A DNA stretch of 15,877 nt from Rhodobacteraceae bacterium UBA6236. GTDB taxonomy: Bacteria; Pseudomonadota; Alphaproteobacteria; Rhodobacterales; Rhodobacteraceae. Below the pieces are notes generated by a model. It had not been told where the DNA came from. It did not search any database and saw only the letters and a program-made list of their open reading frames with translations. The stretch covers positions 1-15,877 of the forward strand of contig DJWG01000091.1 in assembly GCA_002440945.1 (NCBI GenBank), in the 5' to 3' direction. Within the stretch, counting starts at the first letter, position 1, and each line of letters opens with the position of its first letter. The translations under genes and the position numbers were made by a program. Positions 1-6,896 of the stretch are shown in pieces.

Positions 1-178
1 TTACCCCACCGTTTCACCTTTTCCGGCCCCGGGGGGCGGTAGTCTGTTCTCTGTGGCGCTTTCCCTGGGGTTGCCCCCGCCGGGCGTTACCCGGCACCGT
101 TGCTTCGGGGAGTCCGGACTTTCCTCGACGGCGCGGGACTTGCGCCCCCGCCACCGCGGTCATCCAGCTCTCCGCGCG
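1..178 (-). ncRNA. rnpB: RNase P RNA (type A), 5' part, truncated by window start
   Basis: This is the catalytic RNA of ribonuclease P, which removes the 5' leader of tRNA precursors. Read on the minus strand, positions 126 to 110 give GAGGAAAGTCCGGACTC, the conserved block that forms the 5' half of helix P4. It is followed by GGGTAACGCCCGG and GGGCAACCC hairpins, then ACAGAGAACAGACTACCGCC (about 54 to 35), and then GGTGAAACGGTGGGGTAA (18 to 1), the conserved specificity-domain segment that is normally followed by GAGC. Order and spacing match the bacterial type A RNA. The 5' end is placed near 172-178, where the P1 strand (GAGAGCTGG) begins and where a possible promoter would start transcription. 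About 180 nt of a usual 400 nt are present; the 3' half lies beyond position 1. No protein-coding reading of this stretch is convincing. The 5' end is uncertain by about 10 nt. Confidence 0.93.
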
Positions 179-184
179 AGGCTG

Positions 185-213
185 GAGATACGGGGAAAGG
201 TGCGGCGATACAA
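185..213 (-). promoter_or_regulatory. possible rnpB promoter
   Basis: On the minus strand TTGTAT (213-208) and TATCTC (190-185) are 17 nt apart and would start transcription about 6-7 nt downstream, at 178-179, just where the RNase P RNA should begin. Each hexamer matches the sigma-70 consensus at only three positions, so the support is mainly the spacing and the agreement with the RNA 5' end. Confidence 0.3.
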
Positions 214-260
214 GGGCCGCCACACCGAAGCTGCGTCACCCGGCATCCCAGAGGGAATAT

Positions 261-295
261 GCCTCCGGCGGGGATATTTGGGCCAAGATGAAAGG
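261..295 (+). repeat. dispersed intergenic repeat, copy 1
   Basis: GCCTCCGGCGGGGATATTT (261-279) is followed by a tail containing CCAAGATGAAA and GG. The same core and tail recur at 2250-2285, and variants occur twice at 6897-6974, always in gaps between genes. Here the repeat sits just past the stop codon of mntH and upstream of rnpB. It could form a weak AATAT...ATATT hairpin on the minus strand, but there is no T-run, so it is a poor intrinsic terminator. I know this sort of sequence as common in Rhodobacterales genomes but know no established name for it. Confidence 0.7.
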
Positions 296-298
296 GCG

Positions 299-1630
299 TC
301 AGGCGAGGCCGGGGATGGAGAGGCCGAAGACCGCGGCGAGAAGGACGAAGTTCAGCGACAGGACGATGGCCGCGCCGAGGATGGCGAGCCAGCGGACGAG
401 GGGCGAGTTGACGTAATCGCCCATGATCGCGCGGCGGCTGGTGAAGAGAACGAGCGTGATCATCGGCGCCGGCAGCGCAATCGACAGGACGACCTGGCTC
501 AGAACCAGGGCGCGGGTCGGGTTCACGCCGAGGGCGACCACGACGAAGGCCGGGACCATCACAACCGCGCGGCGGAGCCAGAGCGGGATGCGGAAATGGA
601 CGAAGCCCTGCATGATCACCTGCCCCGCCATCGTGCCCACGACCGAGCTGGAGACGCCGGAGGCGATCAGCGACACGAGGAAGGCCGCCGCCGCCGCGCC
701 GCCGAGGATCGGGGTCAGCAGATGGTAGGCGGTTTCGATCTCGGCCACCTCGGTCTGGCCGCCGTGGAAAGCGCTCGCCGCCATGATGACCATGGCCATG
801 TTGATCATGCCCGCGACGGCGAGGGCCAGCACCACCTCGATGTTGGAGAACCTGAGGAGCTTGCGGCGTTCCTGGTCGTTGCGCGGGAGGATCCGGCCCT
901 GGGTGAGGCTCGAATGCAGGTAGATCGCATGGGGCATCACGGTGGCGCCGATGATGCCGACGGCGATGGTCAGCGCGGCGCTGTCGGGCATCGAAGGGAT
1001 CAGGAGCCCATCGGCGGCGGCGGCCCAGTTGACCGGGGCGATGAACAGCTCGGCTAGGTAGCAAAGGCCGATGACGCCGACGAGGGCGCCGATTACCAGC
1101 TCCATCGGGCGGAAACCGCGGCCTTCGAGAAGCAGGATCGCATAGGTGACGATGGCCGTGATGCCCATGCCGACCATGAGCGGAAAGCCGAAAAGGAGTG
1201 AGAGGCCGATGGCGGCGCCGAGGAATTCCGCCAGATCGGTGGCCATGGCGGCGATTTCGGAAACGGCCCAGAGCAGCCAGACCAGCGGGCGCGGCAGGTG
1301 ATCGCGCGACATCTCGGCCAGGTTGCGGCCGGTGACGATGCCGAGTTTCGCCGAGAGCGCCTGGAACAGCATGGCGATCAGGTTGGCAAGCAGCACCACC
1401 CAGAGGAGCGCGAAACCGTAGCCGGCGCCGGCCTGGATGTTCGTCGCGTAGTTGCCCGGGTCCATATAGGCGATCGAGGCGATGACCGCTGGCCCGGCGA
1501 AAAGAAGGAAGGACCGGGGCCCGCCGCCGCCGTTCGAGAGAACCTCATGCACGCCCGCGCGCGTCCGGCCCGAAAGGCTCTGGTCGCCGGCGGGATGTCG
1601 GGCAGGACCTTGGGCAAGCTGGTCAGTCAT
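299..1630 (-). CDS. mntH: Nramp-family Mn2+/divalent metal:proton symporter MntH
   Basis: This inner-membrane transporter imports Mn2+ (and possibly Fe2+) using the proton gradient. The 443-residue length is usual for bacterial Nramp proteins, and about eleven hydrophobic segments are visible after a polar N-terminus of about 38 residues. The signature metal-binding motifs are present: DPGN at residues 57-60 in the first helix and MPH at 232-234 in the sixth, followed by AIYLHSSL. The ATG at 1630 has an AGGA ribosome site (AGGATGACCC before ATG). The N-terminal 38 residues are longer than in some relatives, and a later start cannot be fully excluded. It is divergent from mntR, with 153 bp between them that hold a strong promoter and an inverted repeat resembling an MntR box, so repression by Mn-bound MntR is likely. 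Family assignment is firm; Mn specificity is inferred mainly from the mntR neighbour. Confidence 0.95.
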   Translation of the reverse strand: MTDQLAQGPARHPAGDQSLSGRTRAGVHEVLSNGGGGPRSFLLFAGPAVIASIAYMDPGNYATNIQAGAGYGFALLWVVLLANLIAMLFQALSAKLGIVTGRNLAEMSRDHLPRPLVWLLWAVSEIAAMATDLAEFLGAAIGLSLLFGFPLMVGMGITAIVTYAILLLEGRGFRPMELVIGALVGVIGLCYLAELFIAPVNWAAAADGLLIPSMPDSAALTIAVGIIGATVMPHAIYLHSSLTQGRILPRNDQERRKLLRFSNIEVVLALAVAGMINMAMVIMAASAFHGGQTEVAEIETAYHLLTPILGGAAAAAFLVSLIASGVSSSVVGTMAGQVIMQGFVHFRIPLWLRRAVVMVPAFVVVALGVNPTRALVLSQVVLSIALPAPMITLVLFTSRRAIMGDYVNSPLVRWLAILGAAIVLSLNFVLLAAVFGLSIPGLA

Positions 1631-1656
1631 GGGTCATCCTGTGTGCTGGTGCCTTT

Positions 1657-1684
1657 AATGTAGACACGGCTACACTTCTGTCAA
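1657..1684 (-). promoter_or_regulatory. mntH sigma-70 promoter
   Basis: Read on the minus strand, a perfect -35 box TTGACA (1684-1679) is followed after 16 nt by TACATT (1662-1657), which matches TATAAT at four of six positions. Transcription would start near 1650, leaving a leader of about 20 nt before the mntH ATG at 1630. This is the best promoter match that I see in the window. Confidence 0.7.
1659..1674. promoter_or_regulatory. putative MntR-binding operator
   Basis: TGTAG and CTACA form a perfect inverted repeat separated by six bases (TGTAG-ACACGG-CTACA). The E. coli MntR box has the same geometry, TAG-N6-CTA, inside a longer palindrome with GGCTA. The site covers the start of the mntH -10 box and most of the spacer, so a bound repressor would block RNA polymerase. 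Assignment to MntR is inferred from position, from the neighbouring mntR gene and from the similarity in geometry. Confidence 0.65.
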
Positions 1685-1783
1685 CAGGCATGAACTCATT
1701 GCCGGACGAACAGATCCGACCCTCGCGGTTTACTTCCCCCCCGTCGCGGCCTATGCTCCGCCTTCACCAAGGAGACGGTCCCG

Positions 1784-2227
1784 TTGAGCGATATCCCCAT
1801 CGACGCCCCTGAGCTTGAGGACAGCCCTGCCGAGCGTTTCAGCCAGGCGCGCACGGCGCAGTCGCAGGCGCTTCTGGAAGATTACACCGAGATGATCGAC
1901 GACCTGATCCGCGATCATGGCGAGGCGCGGATCACCGATATCGCGCGCCAGATGGGGGTCACGCATCCGACCGCGACCAAGGCGGTGGCGCGGCTGAAGC
2001 GCGAGGGGCTGGCGAGCGCCCGGCCCTATCGCGGCGTCTTCCTGACCGAAGCCGGATTGGCGATGGCCGAACGGGTGCGGCTTCGGCATCGGGTGGTAGT
2101 GGACCTGCTTTGCGCCGTGGGCGTGCCCCCTGACGCGGCCGAGATCGACGCCGAAGGGATCGAGCACCATGTCTCGGACGCGACGCTTCAGGCCTTCGAG
2201 AATTGGCTGGCGCGGAAGGCGGGGTGA
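1784..2227 (+). CDS. mntR: Mn2+-responsive transcriptional regulator MntR (DtxR family)
   Basis: This cytoplasmic DNA-binding repressor senses Mn2+ and controls manganese uptake. The 147-residue protein aligns by eye along its whole length with E. coli MntR. A winged helix occupies about residues 33-92 (ITDIARQMGVTHPTATKAV is the recognition part; PYRGVFLT the wing), followed by a short dimerisation helix region. The metal ligands known from Bacillus subtilis MntR (Asp8, His77, Glu99, Glu102, His103) are all found with identical spacing, as Asp33, His102, Glu124, Glu127 and His128. There is no SH3-like third domain, as expected for MntR rather than DtxR/IdeR. The start is a TTG preceded by AAGGAG (1769-1774) at nine nt spacing; no ATG gives a better start. 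It is divergent from mntH, whose promoter it most likely represses. Confidence 0.94.
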   Translation: MSDIPIDAPELEDSPAERFSQARTAQSQALLEDYTEMIDDLIRDHGEARITDIARQMGVTHPTATKAVARLKREGLASARPYRGVFLTEAGLAMAERVRLRHRVVVDLLCAVGVPPDAAEIDAEGIEHHVSDATLQAFENWLARKAG

Positions 2228-2235
2228 GAGCCCGG

Positions 2236-2285
2236 CCCCGGCCGGGGAAGCCTCCGGCGGGGATATTTTTTCCAAGATGAAAAGG
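2236..2285 (+). terminator. mntR terminator containing dispersed repeat copy 2
   Basis: Just after the mntR stop, CCCCG (2236-2240) can pair with CGGGG (2258-2262), and the hairpin is followed by ATATTTTTT (2263-2271), the layout of an intrinsic terminator. A 12-bp palindrome CCCCGGCCGGGG (2236-2247) offers a competing fold. The 3' arm and T-run belong to copy 2 of the dispersed repeat (GCCTCCGGCGGGGATATTT, 2250-2268, with tail TCCAAGATGAAAAGG), whose tail matches copy 1 at 261-295 almost base for base. It lies between converging genes. Confidence 0.5.
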
Positions 2286-2297
2286 CGGGACTGAGGG

Positions 2298-2948
2298 TCA
2301 GGCGGTCGCCAGACCTGCGGCCAGCCTGCGGTCTTCCTCGTCCTCGGGGCCGCTGGCCCAAGGGCGGAAGCGCAGGCGGAAGGCGGCGAGGCGGGTTTCC
2401 GCGGAACCGGCGGGATAGCCGATCCGGTCGAGAAGCACCTGCAGCGGAGTTTCGGAAGGCGGGCGGTCTTCCTCCGGCCAGAGCGCCAGCCCCTGCCGGG
2501 CAAGCCGCCGCCAGTCGAAGCGCGGGCCGGGATCGCGTTTGCGGTCGGGGGCCATGTCGGAATGGCCGATGACCCCGGAGGCCGGAATCGACCAGCGGGC
2601 CATGATCTGTGGAAGCAGGCGTTCGAGCGCCGCCATCTGCGGTTCCGTGAAGGGGCGGTCGCCGGGATTGTCGATCTCGATCCCGACCGAGCGGGAATTG
2701 ACGTCGCCCCTGCCCTGCCACTCGCCTGCGCCCGCATGCCAGGCGCGCATCTCTTCGGGGACCAGCGCTTCGACCATGCCGTTGGCGCGGATCAGCCAAT
2801 GGGCCGAGACCTCGGCCCGCGGGTCGCAAAGCCGGGCGCGGGCTGCGTCGCAATCGGACATGCCGGTGTAGTGCAGAACGATGAGGTCCGGCACCGCGCC
2901 ATCGCGACGCGGGCCGAAGTTCGGGGAAGGAAAGCCGGTGACTGCCAA
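2298..2948 (-). CDS. N-acetylmuramoyl-L-alanine amidase, Amidase_2 (AmpD/AmiD) type
   Basis: Enzymes of this family are zinc amidases that cut the bond between N-acetylmuramic acid and the L-Ala of the stem peptide, in peptidoglycan turnover and recycling. The 216-residue protein carries the expected zinc site: His26 (LHYTG), His129 (GHSDMAP) and Asp139 (RDPGP), with the same ten-residue spacing between the last two as in AmpD (His154 and Asp164). Glu91 (VGIEIDN) is the candidate catalytic acid, and WHAG (70-73) is a family motif. No signal peptide or lipobox is seen, so a cytoplasmic AmpD-like role is more likely than an outer-membrane AmiD role. It starts with TTG, five nt after the stop of the lipoprotein gene and without a clear ribosome site, so translational coupling is likely. 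The last 40 residues are less conserved. Family is sure; the exact substrate is not. Confidence 0.88.
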   Translation of the reverse strand: MAVTGFPSPNFGPRRDGAVPDLIVLHYTGMSDCDAARARLCDPRAEVSAHWLIRANGMVEALVPEEMRAWHAGAGEWQGRGDVNSRSVGIEIDNPGDRPFTEPQMAALERLLPQIMARWSIPASGVIGHSDMAPDRKRDPGPRFDWRRLARQGLALWPEEDRPPSETPLQVLLDRIGYPAGSAETRLAAFRLRFRPWASGPEDEEDRRLAAGLATA

Positions 2949-2953
2949 AGGGA

Positions 2954-3802
2954 TCAGTTGCGGGCCTTCTGGAACGGCGTCGGATCCCAGGCGCAGGCGA
3001 AGCCGTCGCCGTCGTGATCAAGGCCCTTCGGATCGCGCTTCGGCCCGCCCGCCTTCAGGAAAGCGGCCTGGGCGTCTTCGGCAGTGGCGTATTTCGCGCA
3101 GTTGCGGGCCTGTTTCTCTGGGCTGCCGGAACGTTCATAGACCGATTCGCCCAGGCGGTTCTGGGCCGCGATGGCGTACTGGACGATTTCGGACACCCCG
3201 GTATCGCCCGTGCGCTGCGGCAGGGCGGTGGGCTGGACGACCTGGTAATTGGCCTTGTTCCGTTCGATCCGCTGCTTGTCGGATTCGATCGATTCCCGCG
3301 ACGACACCGCCGAGAAGTCGTTTTCGTCCGAGATGCCCGCATGATTGGCCGCCGGTTCGGCCCCTGCGGCGGGAAGCGTGCCGATGGCGGGGCCGGTGCC
3401 CGGGGCATAGGTTGCGGCGGGTGACGGAAGGGTCGAGGGATAGGTGGCGGCGGGCTGCGGCGCACTGGCCCCGGCAAGTCCCGCGGCGCCGCTTACCCCC
3501 GCCTGCGCCAGTTCCGCGGCGGTCGGCGCGCCGGTCGGGGTTCCGGTTTCGATCGGATTGGCGATGTCGGTGGTGGCCATCGGCGCACCGGTCGCGTCCG
3601 GGTAAGGCGAGGTGTAGTTCGCCACGCCCGAGGGCGCCGACTGGGCGGCGGCGCGCTGTTCGGCGGCGACGCGGCGCTGATATTCCGGGTAGCTTTCCAA
3701 CCCGTTCCGCGTTTCCTGCATCATCTCGGGCTCGGACGGAACGCATCCGGCCAGAAGGATCAGCGTCAGGGCAGAGGCACCAAGGGAAAAGGCTGCGCGC
3801 AT
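2954..3802 (-). CDS. Excalibur-domain lipoprotein
   Basis: The ATG at 3802 opens a clear lipoprotein signal: two polar residues, a hydrophobic stretch and the lipobox LLAGC with the lipidated cysteine at residue 20. A Val follows the Cys, which suggests sorting to the outer membrane. The 282-residue product has a long low-complexity Ala/Pro/Thr-rich middle (about 60-180). It ends with an Excalibur-like calcium-binding motif, DHDGDGFAC (262-270), and a partner cysteine at 235 (ARNC), as in that family. An in-frame upstream start at 3898 would overlap gatA and lose the signal peptide, so I reject it. It lies 43 bp after gatA and five bp before the cell-wall amidase. Excalibur domains are often found in surface proteins and nuclease-like proteins; here there is no nuclease domain. 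A role at the cell envelope together with the amidase is inference. Confidence 0.82.
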   Translation of the reverse strand: MRAAFSLGASALTLILLAGCVPSEPEMMQETRNGLESYPEYQRRVAAEQRAAAQSAPSGVANYTSPYPDATGAPMATTDIANPIETGTPTGAPTAAELAQAGVSGAAGLAGASAPQPAATYPSTLPSPAATYAPGTGPAIGTLPAAGAEPAANHAGISDENDFSAVSSRESIESDKQRIERNKANYQVVQPTALPQRTGDTGVSEIVQYAIAAQNRLGESVYERSGSPEKQARNCAKYATAEDAQAAFLKAGGPKRDPKGLDHDGDGFACAWDPTPFQKARN

Positions 3803-3845
3803 CGGGTCAACTCGCTTCCGGTCAATCAGGCAAGGGCCGCAGCCC

Positions 3846-5333
3846 TTACCACCATTTCTGCGGCTTGGAAACAAAACCGGCCGCCCGCTCCAGCACATAG
3901 GCGTGATTGAGAAGCGCCCCCTCTTCCCAGGGCCGCCCGATCAGCTGCAGGCCCAGCGGCAGGCCCTTGGCATCCAATCCGGTGGGCACCGCGATGCCCG
4001 GCAGGCCCGCGAGGTTCACCGTCACGGTGAAGACGTCGTTCAGATACATCTCGACCGGGTCGGCATTCGCCATTTCGCCGATGCCAAAGGCCGAAGACGG
4101 CGTGGCAGGGGTCAGGATCGCGTCGACACCTTCAGCGAAGACCGCTTCGAAGTCGCGCTTGATCAGGGCGCGGACCTTGCGGGCGCGGTTGTAATAGGCG
4201 TCGTAGAACCCGGCCGACAGCACATAGGTGCCGATCATGATCCGGCGCTGCACTTCCTTGCCGAAACCCTCGGCGCGGGTTTTTTCGTACATCTCGGTGA
4301 TGCCGTCGCCCGCCGCAAGCTTCGCCCGGTGGCCGTAGCGCACCCCGTCATAGCGGGCGAGGTTCGACGAGGCTTCCGCCGGGGCCACGACATAATAGGC
4401 GGGCAGCGCATATTTCGTATGCGGCAGGCTGATGTCGCGGATCCGGGCGCCGGCGTCCTTCAGCATCTCGGTGCCCTGCGTCCAGAGCGCCTCGATCTCG
4501 GCGGGCATGCCCTCCATCCGGTATTCGCGGGGAATGCCGATCACCTTGCCGCGGATGTCGCCGGTCAGCGCGGCCTCGAAATCCGGCACAGGAAGATCGG
4601 CGCTGGTCGAATCCTTCGGGTCGTGGCCGCACATTGCGCCAAGCATGATCGCCGCGTCGCGCACGGTCTTGGTCATCGGCCCCGCCTGATCCAGCGACGA
4701 GGCAAAGGCGATGACGCCCCAGCGGCTGACGCGGCCATAGGTCGGCTTGATCCCGACGATGCCGGTGAAGGCGGCGGGCTGGCGGATCGACCCGCCGGTA
4801 TCGGTCCCGGTCGCGCCAAGGCAGAGGTCGGCCGACACCGCCGCCGCCGACCCGCCCGATGACCCGCCCGGCGTCAGCGCCGCGCTGTCGCCCTTCCGGC
4901 GCCAGGGGCTGATGACCGGGCCGTAGCAGGCGGTTTCATTCGACGACCCCATGGCGAATTCGTCCATCGACAGCTTGCCGAGCATCACCGCGCCCGCGCC
5001 GAAAAGCTGGGTGGTGACGGTGGATTCGTATTCGGGCTTGAAGCCTTCGAGGATCCGGCTTGCGGCCTGGCTCGGCACGCCCCTGGTGCAGAACAGATCC
5101 TTGATGCCAAGGGGAATCCCGCACATCGCGGGCGCGTCGCCCGCCGCGATCCGCTGGTCGGCAGCGGCGGCCTGGGCGCGGGCGATATCGGGCGTGTGAT
5201 GGACGAAGGCATTGAGCGCCCCTGCCCCTTCGATGGCGGTGAGGCAGGCCTCGGTCAGGTCTTTCGCAGTCGTCTCGCCCTTGCGCAGCGCGTCGCGGGC
5301 CTCGGCAATGGTCAGGCGGTTCAGGTCGGTCAT
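3846..5333 (-). CDS. gatA: Asp-tRNA(Asn)/Glu-tRNA(Gln) amidotransferase subunit A
   Basis: GatA is the glutaminase subunit of GatCAB, which turns mischarged Glu-tRNA(Gln) (and Asp-tRNA(Asn)) into correctly charged tRNA in the cytoplasm. The 495-residue protein has the full amidase signature. The Lys-cisSer-Ser triad is Lys78 ([10 protein letters not shown]), Ser158 ([12 protein letters not shown]) and Ser182 ([10 protein letters not shown]); the 24-residue step between the two serines equals that in Staphylococcus aureus GatA. The C-terminal motif [10 protein letters not shown] is also present. It follows gatC with only five bp between, so the two are one transcript; gatB is not in the window, which is common in alphaproteobacteria. 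Length and start (ATG at 5333) agree with the family. Confidence 0.97.
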   Translation of the reverse strand: MTDLNRLTIAEARDALRKGETTAKDLTEACLTAIEGAGALNAFVHHTPDIARAQAAAADQRIAAGDAPAMCGIPLGIKDLFCTRGVPSQAASRILEGFKPEYESTVTTQLFGAGAVMLGKLSMDEFAMGSSNETACYGPVISPWRRKGDSAALTPGGSSGGSAAAVSADLCLGATGTDTGGSIRQPAAFTGIVGIKPTYGRVSRWGVIAFASSLDQAGPMTKTVRDAAIMLGAMCGHDPKDSTSADLPVPDFEAALTGDIRGKVIGIPREYRMEGMPAEIEALWTQGTEMLKDAGARIRDISLPHTKYALPAYYVVAPAEASSNLARYDGVRYGHRAKLAAGDGITEMYEKTRAEGFGKEVQRRIMIGTYVLSAGFYDAYYNRARKVRALIKRDFEAVFAEGVDAILTPATPSSAFGIGEMANADPVEMYLNDVFTVTVNLAGLPGIAVPTGLDAKGLPLGLQLIGRPWEEGALLNHAYVLERAAGFVSKPQKWW

Positions 5334-5338
5334 CGCGA

Positions 5339-5626
5339 TTACTCCACCACCTTCGGGACGGCGAAGAAGCCTTCGCGGGCATCGGGGGCATTGGCAAGGA
5401 TCTGGTCCTGGATATTGCCGTCCGTGACCACGTCGGCCCGGCGCTTCAGACGCGTGGGGGTCACGCTGGTCATCGGCTCGATCCCCGTCACGTCGACCTC
5501 GTTCAGCTGTTCCATGAAGGTCAGGATCCCCGACAGCTCGCCCGCCAGCGCGGGCAGATCTTCCTCGCGCACGGCGATGCGCGCCAGATGCGCGACGCGC
5601 CGCGCGGTATCAATGTCGATGGACAT
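5339..5626 (-). CDS. gatC: Asp-tRNA(Asn)/Glu-tRNA(Gln) amidotransferase subunit C
   Basis: GatC is the small belt subunit that holds GatA and GatB together. The 95-residue protein shows the usual pattern: VAHLARIAV at the start of the first helix, a two-helix N-terminal part, [10 protein letters not shown] in the extended middle, and a C-terminal segment ending [14 protein letters not shown], which is the family's typical tail. The ATG at 5626 is preceded by GAAGAGG at about eight nt, a good ribosome site. It is first in the gatCA operon; a candidate promoter lies at 5699-5727. Confidence 0.96.
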   Translation of the reverse strand: MSIDIDTARRVAHLARIAVREEDLPALAGELSGILTFMEQLNEVDVTGIEPMTSVTPTRLKRRADVVTDGNIQDQILANAPDAREGFFAVPKVVE

Positions 5627-5698
5627 GGCCGACCTCTTCGTTGGGCGGCGGCGCAGAGGGGCAAGCCCGCCACGCGACCGTCTTTTCGTCAGGCGCCG

Positions 5699-5727
5699 GG
5701 TATAAAAGCCAAGCCGCGCTGCTGCAA
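5699..5727 (-). promoter_or_regulatory. candidate gatCA promoter
   Basis: On the minus strand TTGCAG (5727-5722) and TATACC (5704-5699) are 17 nt apart, giving a start near 5692 and a leader of about 65 nt before gatC. The match is moderate (three and four of six). The -35 lies in the loop of the terminator hairpin of the upstream gene and the -10 in its T-rich tail, so some of this AT-rich signal could belong to the terminator alone. Confidence 0.35.
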
Positions 5728-5747
5728 GCGGTCTGGAGGCGCGGCTT
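5711..5747 (-). terminator. intrinsic terminator of the small membrane protein gene
   Basis: Reading the minus strand from the stop codon, AAGCCGCGC (5747-5739) and GCGCGGCTT (5719-5711) form a perfect nine-base-pair stem with a 19-nt loop, followed by GGCTTTTAT. The stem begins inside the TGA stop codon. A GC-rich stem with a T-rich tail fits Rho-independent termination, although the T-run starts two bases after the stem. Confidence 0.55.
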
Positions 5748-6016
5748 CAGCGAAAGTGCAGCACCGCCTCGCGGATGGCAAGGATGACAGCCACGATGAT
5801 CGCGGTCGAGACGAGGCCAAGCGCGATGCGCAGCGGCAGGCCTTCGGTCACGCGTTCGAGCGTCATCGGGATGAGGACGGCGATGAAGACGATCCCGGCG
5901 GCCAGCGGCAGCACCGTCCCGGTGACCGAGCGGTTGCGGATCATCGTCAGGACCAGCCCCACCGCCAGAACGATGCGAAACGGATCAATCAGCTGCGAAA
6001 GCAGGATATCGGCCAA
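5747..6016 (-). CDS. small three-helix membrane protein, function unknown
   Basis: The protein has about 89 residues and three hydrophobic stretches: around 10-25 (FRIVLAVGLVLTMI), 34-52 (VLPLAAGIVFIAVLIPMTL) and 63-83 (IALGLVSTAIIVAVILAI). They are separated by short charged turns (RNRS, ERVTEG), so it should be an inner-membrane protein. I chose the TTG at 6016 because GGGGGA lies five nt before it. A second TTG at 6052 would add twelve polar residues but lacks a ribosome site. No catalytic or binding motif is visible and I do not recognise a named family. It is followed by a terminator and is divergent from the metallo-hydrolase gene, so it is probably transcribed alone. The even distribution of hydrophobic helices and the clean stop make it a real gene in my view. 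Confidence 0.7.
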   Translation of the reverse strand: MADILLSQLIDPFRIVLAVGLVLTMIRNRSVTGTVLPLAAGIVFIAVLIPMTLERVTEGLPLRIALGLVSTAIIVAVILAIREAVLHFR

Positions 6017-6082
6017 CTCTGTCCCCCGTGACTTCCCCCAAAGCTTGCGCAAAGGCTAGCCGAGGCAGCGACACCCGCACAA

Positions 6083-6114
6083 GACCCGCGCGTCACGGTT
6101 GCGGGGCGCGGGTC
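6083..6114. repeat. nine-base inverted repeat in a divergent promoter region
   Basis: GACCCGCGC (6083-6091) and GCGCGGGTC (6106-6114) are perfect inverted copies around a 14-nt centre. They lie between the divergent small membrane protein gene and the metallo-hydrolase gene. There is no T-run on either side, so a regulator site or leader hairpin is more likely than a terminator. No convincing promoter boxes were found nearby. Confidence 0.4.
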
Positions 6115-6167
6115 AAGACGGCACACTGGCCCTGAAACACCTTTGCGCGCGCCCCGGAGTATGTCCC

Positions 6168-6863
6168 ATGAAGATCACCTGGCTCGGCCATGCCGGTTTC
6201 CGCCTTGATATCGAACAGGCCTCGATCCTGATCGACCCCTGGCTTACCGGCAACCCGATGTTCCCCGAAGACCGCCGGGCCGAGGCGCTGGCCGGCGCCA
6301 CCCATATCCTCGTGACCCACGGCCACAGCGACCATACCGGAGACGCCGTCGCCATCGCGAAAGAGCTGAAGATCCCGCTCGTCGGCATCTACGACCTGAT
6401 CCACTGGTGGACTTCGCAGACCGAGGGCGTGACGGGCATCGGCTACAACAAGGGCGGCACGGTCGATCTGGGCGGGGCGAAGGTGACGATGGTCAACGCC
6501 TGCCATTCCTCCTCGCTCTCCGGGGTCGAAGGCCCGGTCTACGCCGGGGCCGAGGCCGGATACATGATCGCGGGCGATGGGCATGTGATCTATGTCTCGG
6601 GCGATACCGACATCATGGCCGACATGGACTGGATGGGCGATCTGCACAAACCCGACATCGGCATCCTGAACTGCGGCGGGCATTTCACCATGGACATGAC
6701 CCGCGCGGCCTATGCGGCGAAACGCTACTTCAACTTCAAGACCGTGATCCCCAGCCACTACCGCACCTTCGGGCTTCTGGCGCAGGACGCCAAGGCGCTG
6801 GCGGCGGCGCTGCCGGGGGTGAAGGTGATCGAGCCGCAGGTGCTGGTCGGTATCGAGGTCTGA
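6168..6863 (+). CDS. UlaG-like metal-dependent hydrolase (metallo-beta-lactamase fold, UPF0173 type)
   Basis: This is a cytoplasmic member of the metallo-beta-lactamase superfamily that binds one or two metal ions; the substrate of this branch is generally unknown. The 231-residue product begins MKITWLGHAGF, the typical UPF0173 start. The metal ligands are His51, His53, Asp55 and His56 (THGHSDH), then His113 (NACHSS), Asp146 (VSGDTD) and His197 (IPSHYRTFG), a complete set. I chose the ATG at 6168 over an in-frame start at 6099 because GGAG sits eight nt before it and the family begins there. It is convergent with tadA, with a paired inverted repeat in between. Calling it an ascorbate-6-phosphate lactonase would overreach: there is no ula operon here. 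Confidence 0.9.
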   Translation: MKITWLGHAGFRLDIEQASILIDPWLTGNPMFPEDRRAEALAGATHILVTHGHSDHTGDAVAIAKELKIPLVGIYDLIHWWTSQTEGVTGIGYNKGGTVDLGGAKVTMVNACHSSSLSGVEGPVYAGAEAGYMIAGDGHVIYVSGDTDIMADMDWMGDLHKPDIGILNCGGHFTMDMTRAAYAAKRYFNFKTVIPSHYRTFGLLAQDAKALAAALPGVKVIEPQVLVGIEV

Positions 6864-6896
6864 GTCCCGGTCCCGCCCCTGGCCTCTCTTTTGCCG

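Noticed and set aside
53..1057. 334-codon open frame on the plus strand
   Set aside because: It runs antisense through mntH and the RNase P RNA, and its product is low-complexity Arg/Asp/His/Gly-rich, typical of a shadow frame in GC-rich DNA.
261..2285. Insertion sequence or phage remnants at the repeat copies
   Set aside because: The copies are about 35 bp, have no transposase, and show no clear target-site duplication; they look like non-coding dispersed repeats.
3803..3898. Earlier start of the Excalibur lipoprotein
   Set aside because: It would overlap gatA and place 32 polar residues before the signal peptide, destroying the lipoprotein signal.
3903..4862. 319-codon plus-strand frame opposite gatA
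   Set aside because: Antisense shadow of gatA, which has its complete catalytic triad.
6168..6863. Ascorbate-6-phosphate lactonase UlaG
   Set aside because: The fold matches, but there are no other ula genes and the sequence fits the broader UPF0173 group better.
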